A stretch of DNA of 64,000 bases from Apostichopus japonicus (GCF_037975245.1 NC_092570.1:759501-823500); one strand, 5' to 3'. Shown: positions 1-12,256, counted from the first letter of the stretch. The notes: generated from the letters alone by a model not told the origin. Translations and numbers: made by a program.

Positions 1-188
1 CGATACACTATTTCACTGAATGAATGACATGGGTAGTGAAAGACTAACACAAACAGGACCAGTCTGACTCTTTTCTGTCGACAGTGAAGTCGATTCTTCT
101 TATTTTGCATCAGCAAGTACCTTGTGACATCTCTCTACATGTAACTGACATTTAATACCAGTCTGCAAATGTAAGTCATCGTACCTCT

Positions 189-3100
189 TCACGTTTTGTC
201 TTTCTTCTTCTTCGTCTTCTTCTCTTTTTTCTCCTTCACTTTCCCTGGGGTCTCTTTCTTTGTTGATACTTGTCCTTGCTGAAAGCTTTCCTGAAACTTA
301 TTTGCATCAGCAGCTTCCTTGAACCTTGCATAAAATGTGGTCTTTTTAGGTTTACCTCCCAATGAAGAATCCTCTGTGGTCCAAACATAGCAGTTGTTGG
401 TTCCTTTAGCTGGCACCAGCTGAGTTTCTTTCCTTACGGGATGTTTGACGATGAATTTATCGCCTTCCTTCATCTCTACCTTGTAGGTTTTATCCTCCTT
501 TGAAATCAAGATCTTAATCGGTCCTTTTCCTTTTTTCACCCAATTCTGATTCTCCTCATAAAACAGTTCTACACCAGCAATAAATATGACACCTATATCG
601 TCATCAAGTGTTTGTGCCTCTCCTTTTTGAGCTGCTTTCTCCTCGACTAACTTAGCTGCTCTCTCCTCCATTAACTTAGCTGCTTTCTCCTCGGCTAACT
701 TAGCTGCTCTCTCATCTGCTAATTTAGCTGCTTTCTCCTCCATTAACTTAGCTGCTCTCTCCTCAGCTAACTTAGCTGCTTTCTCCTCTGCTAACTTAGC
801 TGCTTTCTCCTCCATTAACTTAGCTGCTCTCTCCTCAGCTAACTTAGCTGCTCTCTCCTCCACTAACTTAGCTGCTGTCTCCTCCGCTAATTTATCTGCT
901 TTCTCCTCCATTAACTTAGCTGCTTTCTCCTCGACTAATTTAGCTGCTTCCTCATCAGCTAACTTAGCTGCTTTTTCCTCGGCTAACTTAGCTGCTCTCT
1001 CCTCGACTAACTTAGCTGCTCTCTCCTCCATTAACGTAGCTGCTTTCTCCTCAACTAATTTAGCTGCTTTATCCTCGGCTAATTTAGCTGCTTTCTCCTC
1101 CATTAACTTAGCTGCTTTCTCCTCGGCTAATTTAGCTGCTTTCTCCTCGGCTAATTTAGCTGCTTTCTCCTCGGCTAATTTAGCTGATTTCTCCTCGGCT
1201 AATTTAGCTGATTTCTCCTCAACTAATTTAGCTGCTCTCTCCTCTGCTAACTTAGATGCTCTCTCCTCAACTAACTCAGCTGGTATCTCCACAGCTAACT
1301 TTGCCGCTTTCTCCTGTGCTAACTTAGCTGCTTTCTCTTCCATTAACTTAGCTGCTTTCTCCTCGGCTAATTTAGCTGCTTTCTCCTCGACTAATTTAGC
1401 TGCTCTCTCCTCTGCTAACTTAGCTGCTCTCTCCTCAACTAACTCAGCTGGTATCTCCTCAGCTAACTTAGCCGCTTTCTCCTGTGCTAACTTAGCTGCT
1501 TTCTCCTCAGCTAACTTAGCTGCTTTCTCCTCTGCTAACTTAGCTGCTCTCTCCTCAGCTAACTTAGCTGCTCTCTCCTCAGCTAACTTAGCTGCTCTCT
1601 CCTCAACTAACTTAGCTGCTCTCTCCTCCATTAACTTAGCTGCTTTCTCCTCGACTAATTTAGCTGCTCTCTCCTCTGCTAACTTAGCTGCTCTCTCCTC
1701 AACTAACTCAGCTGGTATCTCCTCAGCTAACTTAGCCGCTTTCTCCTGTGCTAACTTAGCTGCTTTCTCCTCAGCTAACTTAGCTGCTTTCTCCTCTGCT
1801 AACTTAGCTGCTCTCTTCTCAGCTAACTTAGCTGCTCTCTCCTCAGCTAACTTAGCTGCTCTCTCCTCAACTAACTTAGCTGCTCTCTCCTCCATTAACT
1901 TAGCTGCTTTCTCCTCAAATAATTTAGCTGCTTCCTCCTCAGCTAACTTAGCTGCTTTCTCCTGTGCTAACTTAGCTGCTTTCTCCTGTGCTAACTTAGC
2001 TGCTTTCTCCTCTGCTAACTTAGCTGCTTCCTCATCAGCTAACTTAGCTGCTTTCTCCTCAGCTAAATTAGCTGCTTTCTCCTCTGCTAACTTAGCTGCT
2101 TTCTCCTCTGCTGACTTAGCTGCTTTCTCGTGTGCTAACTTAGCTGCGTCCTCCTCAGCTAACTCTGCTGCTCTCTCCTGTGCTAACTTAGCTGCTCTCT
2201 CCTTGACTAACTTAGCTGCTTTCTCCTCCATTAACTTAGCTGCTTTCTCCTCGGCTAACTTAGCTACTCTCTCCTCAGCTAACTTAGCTGCTCTCTCCTC
2301 AGCTAACTCAGCTGCTCTCTCCTCAACTAACTCAGCTGCTCTCTCCTCCACTAACTTAGCTGCTGTCTCCTCCGCTAATTTATCTGCTTTCTCCTCCATT
2401 AACTTAGCTGCTTTCTCCTCGACTAATTTAGCTGCTTCCTCATCAGCTAACTTAGCTGCTTTTTCCTCGGCTAACTTAGCTGCTTTCTCCTCCATTAACT
2501 TAGCTGCTTCCTCATCAGCTAACTTAGCTGCTTTCTCCTCAGCTAACTTAGCTGCTCTCTCCTCGACTAACTTAGCTGCTCTCTCCTCGACTAACTTAGC
2601 TGCTTTCTCCTCAACTAATTTAGCTGCTTTATCCTCGGCTAATTTAGCTGCTTTCTCCTCCATTAACTTAGCTGCTTTCTCCTCGGCTAATTTAGCTGCT
2701 TTCTCCTCGGCTAATTTAGCTGCTTTCTCCTCTGCTAATTTAGCTGCTTTCTCCTCGGCTAATTTAGCTGCTTTCTCCTCGACTAATTTAGCTGCTCTCT
2801 CCTCTGCTAACTTAGCTGCTCTCTCCTCAACTAACTCAGCTGGTATCTCCTCAGCTAACTTAGCCGCTTTCTCCTGTGCTAACTTAGCTGCTTTCTCCTC
2901 CATTAACTTAGCTTTCTCCTCGGCTAACTTAGCTGCTCTCTCCTCTGCTAACTTAGCTGCTCTCTCCTCAACTAACTCAGCTGCTCTCTCCTCAGCTAAC
3001 TTAGCCGCTTTCTCCTGTGCTAACTTAGCTGCTTTCTCCTCCATTAACTTAGCTGCTTTCTCCTCGGCTAATTTAGCTGCTTTCTCCTCGACTAATTTAG

Positions 3101-3856
3101 CTGCTCTCTCCTCTGCTAACTTAGCTGCTCTCTCCTCAACTAACTCAGCTGGTATCTCCTCAGCTAACTTAGCCGCTTTCTCCTGTGCTAACTTAGCTGC
3201 TTTCTCCTCCATTAACTTAGCTGCTTTCTCCTCTGCTAACTTAGCTGCTCTCTCCTCAGCTAACTTAGCTGCTCTCTCCTCAGCTAACTCAGCTGCTCTC
3301 TCCTCAACTAACATAGCTGCTCTCTCCTGGACTAATTTAGCTGCTTCCTCCTCAAATAATTTAGCTGCTTCCTCCTCAGCTAACTTAGCTGCTTCCTCCT
3401 GTGCTAACTTAGCTGCTTTCTCCTGTGCTAACTTAGCTGCTTTCTCCTCTGCTAACTTAGCTGCTTCCTCATCAGCTAACTTAGCTGCTTTCTCCTCCAT
3501 TAACTTAGCTGCTTTCTCCTCCATTAACTTAGCTGCTTTCTCCTCTGCTAACTTAGCTCTCTCCTCAGCTAACTTAGCTGCTCTTTCCTCAGCTAACTTA
3601 GCTGCTCTCTCCTCAGCTAACTCAGCTGCTCTCTCCTCAACTAACATAGCTGCTCTCTCCTGGACTAATTTAGCTGCTTCCTCCTCAAATAATTTAGCTG
3701 CTTCCTCCTCAGCTAACTTAGCTGCTTCCTCCTGTGCTAACTTAGCTGCTTTCTCCTCTGCTAACTTAGCTGCTTCCTCATCAGCTAACTTAGCTGCTTT
3801 CTCCTCAGCTAAATTAGCTGCTTTCTCCTCTGCTAACTTAGCTGCTTTCTCCTCTG
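189..3856 (-). CDS. Exon 12: octad-repeat helix plus RanBD 3, terminal coding exon
   Basis: The acceptor is a pyrimidine-rich tract ending in CAG just upstream of 3856, and the exon opens in phase 1. It codes for about 1,080 residues of 8-residue repeats (type EEKAAKLA, with LVEE, LMEE, LAQE, LADE and LFEE variants), then a RanBD at roughly 620-240. RanBD signs are an AGVELF strand, W-V-K-K-G-K-G, a K-V-E-M strand, the C-Y-V-W-T-T core and a Y-A-R-F-K strand before the C-terminal helix ANKFQESF. A Lys-rich tail ends at TGA (191-189). Indels in the 24-bp coding repeat are all multiples of 3, such as 21-bp units near 2910 and 3556, so the frame is under constraint. The canonical E-R-G of RanBP1 is replaced by K-K-G. 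The 188 bases beyond the stop are 3' UTR or flank; no AATAAA is seen there. Confidence 0.75.
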
Positions 3857-4522
3857 CTGAAGATAATGAAAGAGAAGAGAAATCAATTGTTGTCACTGAT
3901 GTTTCGTATTTTAAATAAAAGTTAATTGTTGACTCGAATGATTCTACAACTTCACTGCCCTGGTATTTATATGTAGTACATAAACAAAAGGGAAGAGCAA
4001 ATCACAGATATTTATAAATCATAATGTTTGGAACAAAACATGAGTAGTCAAGCTAATGACAAATAGAGTTTATAATATTGATTATTTGAATCATAGGTTT
4101 CTCAAGTAGTTACTTAAAAAGATGGACTGGGACACCCATAGTATTAATTAGTGGAATCATAGATTTCTCAACTAGTTACTTTCAAAGATAGACTATGATC
4201 TACAGCCTAAGTTTGCAGTTCCATGATGATCTTAATGAACAACAATTCTTTCCTACATTCAGTATAACTGGCCACAAAGTATCAAACCAGTCTTCACTAT
4301 CTTTTTTTTTGACTGCTAAACTTTTCACTGAAGTATTGTTTTTAACTAGAAAGAATCAATTTCTTTGATTACACAGAAGTGCATCTTGACATAAATGTAA
4401 ATTAGTAAAAACAAACTTCATTGTATCATCACAACAGATCCAATCAACACATGATTCTCTCTTACAGAACATAGTCACTAACATGTTCTACAATCATCTT
4501 TCTTGTTTTGTCAATTCCTTCT
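3857..4522. other. Intron between exons 11 and 12
   Basis: AT-rich, with no reading frame of note. The 3' end near 3857-3890 (read on the minus strand) is a strong pyrimidine tract, which supports the exon 12 acceptor. Nothing else is recognised here. Confidence 0.5.
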
Positions 4523-5277
4523 TTATTTAATCATACCTGTATTTTGTTTATCTTTCCCTTTCACCATCTCTTCATGTTGTTTTTCAGGTGATTGAGCTTT
4601 CTGAAATTCGTCTTGAAAACGACTCGCTGTATCAGATTCTTTAAATCGTACAAAAAATGTAGTTTTCTTCTCTTTTTTTGCATCTCCTAATAAGGCTTCC
4701 GTCGTCCATACGTAACAGCGGTCAGTTCCTTTAGCAGGCACCAATTGAGTTTCCTTTCTTACTGGATGGCTTGCTATAATCCTGTCATTTTCCTTATCTA
4801 TCATATTTATTTCATATTTTTGTTTCTCATCTAACAAGATTACAATATTGCCAGTGCATAGTTTGTTCCACTCATTTCCCTTTTCATGAAATATTTCTGC
4901 TCCCTGATCAAATTTAATTTTTTCAGCACTAGCAGCTGAAGCAATCGTGTCTTTACTCTCTGGAATTTGTTTGGTCTTTGGCTCGGTACCTGCTAATTCA
5001 GTTTTATCATCGTTCCCCTTTTCTTGAACTTTCTTCTTTGGGGTTAAGAATAAACCTTTGCCTAGGTGTATTAAGGAAGAAATTCCTTTTTTTTCTCCAT
5101 GTTTAGCTGCATCAGCCACCTTGGTGTCCTTCTCAGTCAATCTGTTTGGATCTTTCTTTTCTTGTTTGCTGCCCTCTTCTTCCAATACACTGCTAACCGT
5201 GCTACTACTGTCACGTCTGGTATCTTTGCTACCTCCACTATCTCTGCTACCAATACTACTGGCATCTTCTTCACCAC
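4523..5277 (-). CDS. Exon 11: acidic/Ser-rich linker plus RanBD 2
   Basis: The exon opens in phase 1 after an AAATCAAG acceptor. It codes for a Ser/Asp-rich stretch, a Lys-rich segment and a RanBD at roughly 4910-4580, with F-H-E-K, W-N-K-L-C-T-G-N, Y-E-I-N-M-I, C-Y-V-W-T-T and F-F-V-R-F-K followed by the final helix RFQDEFQ. The frame closes with TAA at 4525-4523. A very good donor, ACAG^GTATGA, lies at 4537/4536, four codons before that stop. If it is used, the exon is 741 nt, symmetric phase 1-1, and joins exon 12 in frame. An AATAAA overlaps the stop, so an alternative last exon is also possible. No ATG opens this frame, so it is not a gene on its own. The Trp-Lys-Glu-Arg-Gly motif of canonical RanBDs is not kept. 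Confidence 0.75.
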
Positions 5278-6576
5278 CTTGATTTAATAAAAATAGAAAA
5301 CATTTTTGATGTGTGAGCTGAGCCTTGTACTTTCAACACCTTAATAGCATAGAACAGTATTGTTACTAAGATTTCATAACTTGCGTCCCCAAGGCGCAAC
5401 ATTTCAAAATTGTTTGCGTCAGATCAGAAAAACTTGAGTTCCTAGAGTCCTTCATTAAAACATGCACTTTCAAATTCTTCTACAGGAACACACCATACAT
5501 AGTTATGACTCCATACAACACATTGGTTTCTGCACAACAGAAGAGTTTAGTGATAGAATTAGTACTTGCTCACAACTTTTATAAACCACTTGTCAAATAT
5601 TACCATTAATAGTTTCCATCTGAGTTTTATTCATAAGTTTTATTCAAATTGAATAAATTTTCCACTTTCCCATCCACTATGTGGCGGCCCAACCCTCTCC
5701 ATTTCAATCACTTTCTCATTATAGTTGGTCAATAGATTTTTATGTCAATAAATGAAAGAGTTTACACACAAACAATGCACAATAAAATAGAGTTGGAGTA
5801 TGTGGTTGAAAGGACTGCAAAAAATTTGTGCCAGTTTGCAACAATGAAATTTCTATGGTATGAATGCACATTTACTTTAGCAACACTCAATACAGAAAGA
5901 GCAAACATATTGTGAGATTGTAAAATCATTTTCAGTATCAGAGATGTTAGCTTCCCATAAAATTAATTAAATCTAAACTCATAACATCTGTGATCACAAT
6001 GATTCAAGTATTATGAGAAAACAATTCAAGTGCAATTCCTACAATGAGCATTTGTCGTCGAAACTTGTGACAATAAGGCCTAATGTTATGATATTTGAGT
6101 GCACACATATGGTAGCCTGTAGCACAAACTTTGCTATCTCTACACAAGGTAAAGTTACATTACAAGTTGTTGCAGTTGACAAATATACTTTGAGTTCATT
6201 GAGCAATGAAAATGTAAGAATGTTTGCAGAAGATGGGCAGGGGACTATTGGCCAATCAAATCACAGGAAATTTGGAAATGCACCATTTGACAATTTTTTA
6301 GCAGAAAAATTTCTATAAACTGTTGTTAGCTCTGTACCAAAGCAACCCAACTTGTTATATCTATTTTCAAAGGGTGAGATTAGATAAGAAATTGTGGTTC
6401 TTTTGCAAATGAAGAAAGATGTTGATTCAATAATAATGAGTTTTGTCGTTTTGCATCTCAAGGGCCAGTTGTGAGTGCATGTACTTGTGATTTGTTTCTC
6501 AAAAAAAAAAAGTTCCATCAGTAGGAAGCAAGCTGTTTAAAGTTTTCGCTGTCTAAAATATTGCATCGCAGACGCA
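5278..6576. other. Intron between exons 10 and 11
   Basis: AT-rich non-coding DNA. Positions 6075-6103 are identical to 7821-7849 in the preceding intron, so intron sequence was copied together with the RanBD exons. Small open frames around 6013-6518 look like chance. Confidence 0.5.
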
Positions 6577-7604
6577 TCATTTTGGTTTGGTTTTATTGTG
6601 CTCACCCTTTTCTGTTTTCTTTTTCCCTTTCGTTATCTCTTCATGTTTTTTTTCAGGTGATTGAGCTTTCTGAAATTCGTCTTGAAAACGACTCGCTGTA
6701 TCAGATTCTTTAAATCGTACAAAAAATGTAGTTTTCTTCTCTTTTTTTGCATCTCCTAATAAGGCTTCCGTCGTCCATACGTAACAGCGGTCAGTTCCTT
6801 TAGCAGGCACCAATTGAGTTTCCTTTCTTACTGGATGGCTTGCTATAATCCTGTCATTTTCCTTATCTATCATATTAATTTCATATTTCTGTTTCTCATC
6901 TAACAAGATTACAATATTGCCAATACCTAATTTGTCCCAATTCTGTTCCTTTTCATGAAATATTTCTGCCTTCTCGTCAAATCTGACCATCTCTTTCTCC
7001 TTTGTATCTTGTTGCTCTTCCACCTCAACAGAAGTACCATCTCCACTTGGCACATCACCTCTTACTTTCACATCCAACTTTTCTTCCTCTCCGGTTGTTC
7101 TTCCTTCATCCTTGGCTCCTTCAATATCTTTCCCTCCTTCATCTTCATGCTCTTCCACCACAACAGAAACACTTGGCAAATCACCTCTTACTTTCACATC
7201 CACCTTTTCTATCTCTCTGGTTATTCTTCCTTTTTCCTTCTTTCCTTCAATATCCTGCCCTTCATCTTTTTGCTCTTCCACCTCAACAGAAGTACCATCT
7301 CCGCTTGGCACATCACCTCTTACTTTCACATCCAACTTTTCTTCCTTTTTCCTTCTTCCTTCATCCTTCTCTCCTTCAATATTTTGCCCTTCTTCATCTT
7401 TATGCTCTTCCACCACAACAGGAACACTTGGCACTTTATCTCCTGCTTGTACATCCACCTTTTCTTCCTTTCTGGTTAGTATTCCTTCTTCCTTATTGCC
7501 TTGTGTCTCTTTCAAGTCCTCCTTGGGCTCCTGATGTGATTCTTCTTGTTGCTTGTCTGGATCTGTTACTAACTGTGTCTTCTTCTCTCCGTGAGGTAGA
7601 GATG
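6577..7604 (-). CDS. Exon 10: four ~40-residue acidic repeats plus RanBD 1
   Basis: The acceptor ATTCTACAG^CA joins the phase-1 donor of exon 9 to make GCA (Ala). The exon codes for an acidic region with four imperfect repeats of about 40 residues (pattern EEK-L/V-DVKVRGDVPS..VEVEEQ.DEG..IEG), then a RanBD at roughly 6985-6650 with W-D-K-L-G-I-G-N, C-Y-V-W-T-T and F-F-V-R-F-K. The open frame stops at TGA 6579-6577. A donor AAAGG^GTGAGC at 6606/6605 lies nine codons upstream; using it gives a 999-nt symmetric phase 1-1 exon that splices in frame to exon 11 or 12. An AATAAA precedes the stop, so a shorter isoform ending here is possible. About 227 bp of the RanBD-coding DNA is identical to exon 11. 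Confidence 0.75.
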
Positions 7605-8483
7605 CTGTAGAATTTACCAAATTAAGGAACAAACAATGGTTGGAAAGAATGTTGCATTAATTGAGCAAAATGTTGAGCTTAAGCATTCAAGGCACAGTAG
7701 AAAGAGAGAGCTTAGGTTGTGAGGAGAGAGGTAAGCGAGGAATGAAGTTAATACTCACACCAAATAGCATGACATTTTTTAAAGTGATGCAGCTGAGGGA
7801 AATGAACCTATATGAATGACAAGGCCTAATGTTATGATATTTGAGTGCAGACATACGAATCGAATGTAAGGTTGAAATGAATTGCACATTTGTCTGACCC
7901 CGCTACCCGCATGGTGATTTCATTATTAATTACCATACCTGTAATTGATTGAAGACCAAACCTTTGCATCTGCAACATAATCTACAAAGCATGTATTCAG
8001 ATAGAATTGAAGCTCCCGTTAGCTTTAAACTGAGGTTAATTAGCAAGCAATAGCAAAGTTTTCAGAGATTACGAAGCAAATGAGGTTCAGCGAAGCCTTG
8101 CTCTGTTGGTGTATTACACTGGTCTTGCAATTTTAGATCAAACATTGATGTAAGCTGAGCTCAACTTCTCTTTGACCTTTAGTTTAAACATAGGGTGCAG
8201 AGTACTCATTAAATGGAATCTGTCAACCAAGTATGAGATTCAATATGTTGAGGAACTCCATTTTAAGGTTTCAGAATGTGTCACATAAAGAGGTTGCAAA
8301 CCCAACCATCATGTTTGGCTTGTGAAGAACTCCTCCGAATATTAAAGAAAACATCTGTTTAGTAGTTCAATTATTTTAGATTCAGCATTTGCAAATCCCA
8401 TCTCCTTTACAGAAAATAAGCATTGCAATAAATAAAGAAAAGGAAATATTACATTCCATAACATGCCTTTGTGCTTTACTTAC
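7605..8483. other. Intron between exons 9 and 10
   Basis: Non-coding and AT-rich. It carries the 29-bp tract at 7821-7849 shared with the next intron. Nothing else is recognised. Confidence 0.5.
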
Positions 8484-10182
8484 CTTTCTGAGGAAAACAT
8501 ATAACTTCCTCCTCAGCTAATTTAGCTGCTCTCTCCTCAGCTAACTCAGCTGCTCTCTCCTCAACTAACTTAGCTGCTCTCTCCTCGGCTAACTTAGCTG
8601 CTTTCTCCTCTGCTAACTTAGCTGCTCTTTCCTCGACTAATTTAGCTGCTCTCTCCTCGACTAATTTAGCTGCTCTCTCCTCAGCTAACTCAGCTGCTCT
8701 CTCCTCAACTAACTTAGCTGCTCTCTCCTCTGCTAACTCAGCTGCTTTCTCCTTAACTAACTCAGCTGCTTTCTCCTCGACTAATTTAGCTGCTCTCTCC
8801 TCGACTAATTTAGCTGCTCTCTCCTCAGCTAACTCAGCTGCTTTCTCCTCGACTAATTTAGCTGCTCTCTCCTCGACTAAATTAGCTGCTCTCTCCTCAG
8901 CTAACTCAGCTGCTCTCTCCTCAACTAACTTAGCTGCTCTCTCCTCTACTAACTTAGGTGCTCTCTCCTCAGCTAACTCAGCTGCTCTCTCAACTAACTT
9001 AGCTGCTTTCTCCTCAACTAACTTAGCTGCTTTCTCCTCAACTAACTTAGCTGCTCTCTCCTCGACTAATTTAGCTGCTCTCTCCTCTGCTAACTTAGGT
9101 GCTCTCTCCTCAGCTAACTCAGCTGCTCTCTCCTCAACTAACTTAGCTGCTCTCTCCTCGGCTAACTTAGCTGCTCTCTCCTCGACTAATTTAGCTGCTC
9201 TCTCCTCGACTAATTTAACTGCTCTTTCCTCAACTAACTCAGCTGCTCTCTCCTCAACTAACTTAGCTGCTCTCTCCTCGACTAATTTAGCTAACTCAGC
9301 TGCTCTCTCCTCAACTAACTCAGCTGCTCTCTCCTCTGCTAACTTAGCTGCTCTCTCCTCGACTAACTCAGCTGCTCTCTCCTCGACTAACTCAGCTGCT
9401 CTCTCCTCGACTAACTTAGCTGCTCTCTCCTCAACTAACTTAGGTGCTCTCTCCTCTGCTAACTTAGCTGCTCTCTCCTCGACTAATTCAGCTGCTCTCT
9501 CCTCGACTAACTTAGCTGCTCTCTCCTGTGCTAACTTAGCTGCTTTCTCCTGTGCTAACTTAGCTGCTTTCTCCTGTGCTAACTTAGCTGCTTTCTCCTG
9601 TGCTAATTTAGCTGCTTTCTCCTCTGCTAACTTAGCTGCTTTCTCCTGTGCTAACTTAGCTGCTTTCTCCTGTGCTAACTTAGCTGCTTTCTCCTGTGCT
9701 AATTTAGCTGCTTTCTCCTCTGCTAACTTAGCTGCTTTCTCCTCTGCTAACTTAGCTGCTTTCTCCTGTGCTAACTTAGCTGCTTTCTCCTGTGCTAACT
9801 TAGCTGCTTTCTCCTGTGCTAACTTAGCTGCTTTCTCCTGTGCTAACTTAGCTGCTTTCTCCTGTGCTAACTTAGCTGCTTTCTCCTGTGCTAACTTAGC
9901 TGCTTTCTCCTCAGCTAAACGTCTGGCTTCTTCCTCAGCTAATCGTTTGGCTTCTTCCTCAGCTAACCGTTTAGCTTCTTCCTCAGCTAACCGTCTGGCT
10001 TCCTCCTCAGCTAACCGTCTGGCTTCCTCCTCCGCAGCTAACTGTCTTGCCATCTCCTCAGCTAACCGTCTGGCTTCCTCCGCAGCTAACCGCCTGGCTT
10101 CCTCCTCAGCTAACCGTCTGGCTTCCTCCTCAGCTAACCGTCTTGCATCTTCCTCAGCTAACCGTCTGGCTTCTACATGTGC
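8484..10182 (-). CDS. Exon 9: octad-repeat helical domain
   Basis: The exon is 1,699 nt, phase 0 in and phase 1 out (CAGAAAG^GTAAGTAA). It codes for about 566 residues that are almost wholly 8-residue repeats. Three zones follow each other: ARRLAEEE at the N-terminal end (10150-9910), a very uniform LAQEKAAK zone (9905-9530), and a LVEERAAE/LAEERAAK zone (9530-8510), ending in VICFPQK. The period is 8, not the 7 of a classic coiled coil. Alternating Glu and Lys/Arg would favour a long, salt-bridged single helix (established for ER/K-type helices); dimerisation is not implied. In-frame slips of one residue or a partial unit occur near 8990 and 9290. The uniform zone suggests recent expansion. 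Confidence 0.75.
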
Positions 10183-11859
10183 CTGATGCAGATAAGGAAG
10201 TAAAAGGTTGTTCAACTGTTCATTCAGTTCCAGTTATTATTTCCATACTAGGTTTCTGGATCTTAAAGTCTCAATATGTATTTGCTGAAATATTTCGGAA
10301 AACATACCTTTGAAGTAGATTCAATGTTTCTTATTCTAAATGCATTCTGACCAAGTGGGTTTAACGGAGAAAAGCTGTCGCAAAGAATGAAATATACTTT
10401 CTGTTGCCCGTATGGCACCACAATTTACCGTAAAATCACTGCGACAGCCTATGACAGCATGTACATTACACAATTGTAAACAAAATAGTCTAAACATGCG
10501 GCCCGATCAAGATTCTAATGCAGTCCTATACTTGTATCATCCACTTTTTACAATTATACCGAAGAAACGTCTGAAAACACTTTTTTATTCATTGCGATGA
10601 AAGGAAATGACACAATTTTGCAAACTACATTGGTAAGACTGAGAGAAAGATACAAGAGCAGGGACCTAAGACAGGCTAGCCACGAAAGTTAAAACCTAGG
10701 CCTAAGGGTCGTAAACAAAAAAAGAGAGACTTTATTGCCACATGATCTGTTGGGTGGGGCATGCAAATTTTGATTGAAGTTTGTAGAATCTACGGATTCG
10801 TTAATATATCTGGCAAATTTTGTTCAGCTCAAAATTTTTAACGACAGATAACTCGATAAAAATACTGAATATTCATATGAAAATTGCATAAAACGGTTTC
10901 ATTTTCCCTAAACTTTTAGGGCAGTGAGCTGGAAAGGTTAAAGTTTAAATTTGTCAAACACATACTGAAAACACACTTTAAACTGAACTTTGGAAACGGA
11001 TGTAATTGAACTCTAAAACCAACTATTAGTGTGAGCTGATATTTTACACTAAGTAGTTCAATCACTTATTCTGTGAGGTTCATGTCTTATGAAGTGTAAC
11101 TTGAAATTGCGGTTACTGCTAACATGAAACGTGTCTGGGTGACAAAATCTTAACCGATTCTTTATTTAGTAGCTAATAGATCTTACTAGGTTTTCATAGT
11201 TTGAAATCATAGTTTGATTAATTACAACCTGTTGTTTGAGTAATTAACCCTACAGGCCTTACTACAATGTTGACTCACCAGTCTATGGAAGGGGGAAACC
11301 CTATCCTTCTGCTTGCATTAAACAATAGTCAATAGGTAATTAAGCACTGTTTTACAGAGCATTGCAATGTTTCCATTGCAGCATCAATCCCTCATTACCT
11401 TGTTAGAAGTGTACCTTGACAGACCATCAAATCAGTTAAATCTATCTATTCTAAGTTTAAAGAGCATGTGTGGCTAAACTGCTTTGTATCCTTCAATGCA
11501 CTATTGTGTCATGACTCAAGCATTGGGTGACACCGAAAAGCACATTTTCTGCTGCTGCCTCAGTAACTTTACGTTTAAATGTGCAACCATGGAATCATCA
11601 CCCTTTTGTTCATTCATTGTTTTCTTTCTTGGAAATCTCCTTTGGTTTAGCAGGTGTTCATGCAGCAGACATTTCATTAAGTTGCTTCTTTCGCACCAAA
11701 CTAGAAATGAGATTGGTTTGCTAGCCTACCTTCTTTGCTTTTGTCATTTATCCTTAATATATTATCTTAAATTCATTCAATGATGTGTTCATTAAGCAGC
11801 GGGCCAACAGCAGGCATAGTGATTCCTTGCCACCTCTTCTATGTTAAGATTAACTGTAA

Positions 11860-12150
11860 ACTTTGCAAACCTAGTTCTTGTACTGTATTTCCACACTCCA
11901 AGTACGAAGTTCATTCAAGGTTTTTTTTTGGAGTTATTGCTTTGACAAGGTTTTCATACCTCTGGTGACCTCAAATGACCTTTGAATTCTATGAAAGACA
12001 AAAGCGTCCTTCTACTTACTAACTTGGATCCACCTACCAAGTATGAAGTTCATTTAAGCTTTATCCTATAGAGTTAACAATGTCTTCAGATTTTGACCTC
12101 TGGTGACTTCAAATGACCTGCAACCCCTGGATACTTTAACTCAATGAGAT
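11860..12150 (+). repeat. Dispersed ~130-bp repeat (copy set 1)
   Basis: Units share AAGTATGAAGTTCATT and ACCTCTGGTGACYTCAAATG blocks, separated by a poly-T/GTTTTCA stretch. The same pattern recurs at 18985-19490 and, in reverse, at 39020-39545. Coding potential is absent. The class is unknown. Confidence 0.5.
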
Positions 12151-12256
12151 AAGTTCATATACTGTACCAATTATTTACCTGAACCACCATGCACTTTTTG
12201 AGTTTGAGAGTTTACAAGCCAAGGTGTCTAATACACACACGGGTACGCACCCATGT

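Noticed and set aside
2203-3918. Long plus-strand open frame (571 codons, NLAAFSSA-type repeats)
   Set aside because: It is the antisense of the 24-bp coding repeat in exon 12, which has no stop in that frame. The minus strand carries the RanBD, splice sites and matching phase.
6955-7610. Three overlapping plus-strand open frames
   Set aside because: Antisense of exon 10; biased composition and no start or domain support.
8484-10182. Classic heptad coiled coil (myosin- or lamin-like)
   Set aside because: The repeat period is 8 residues with alanine in most core positions, so a heptad pattern does not persist.
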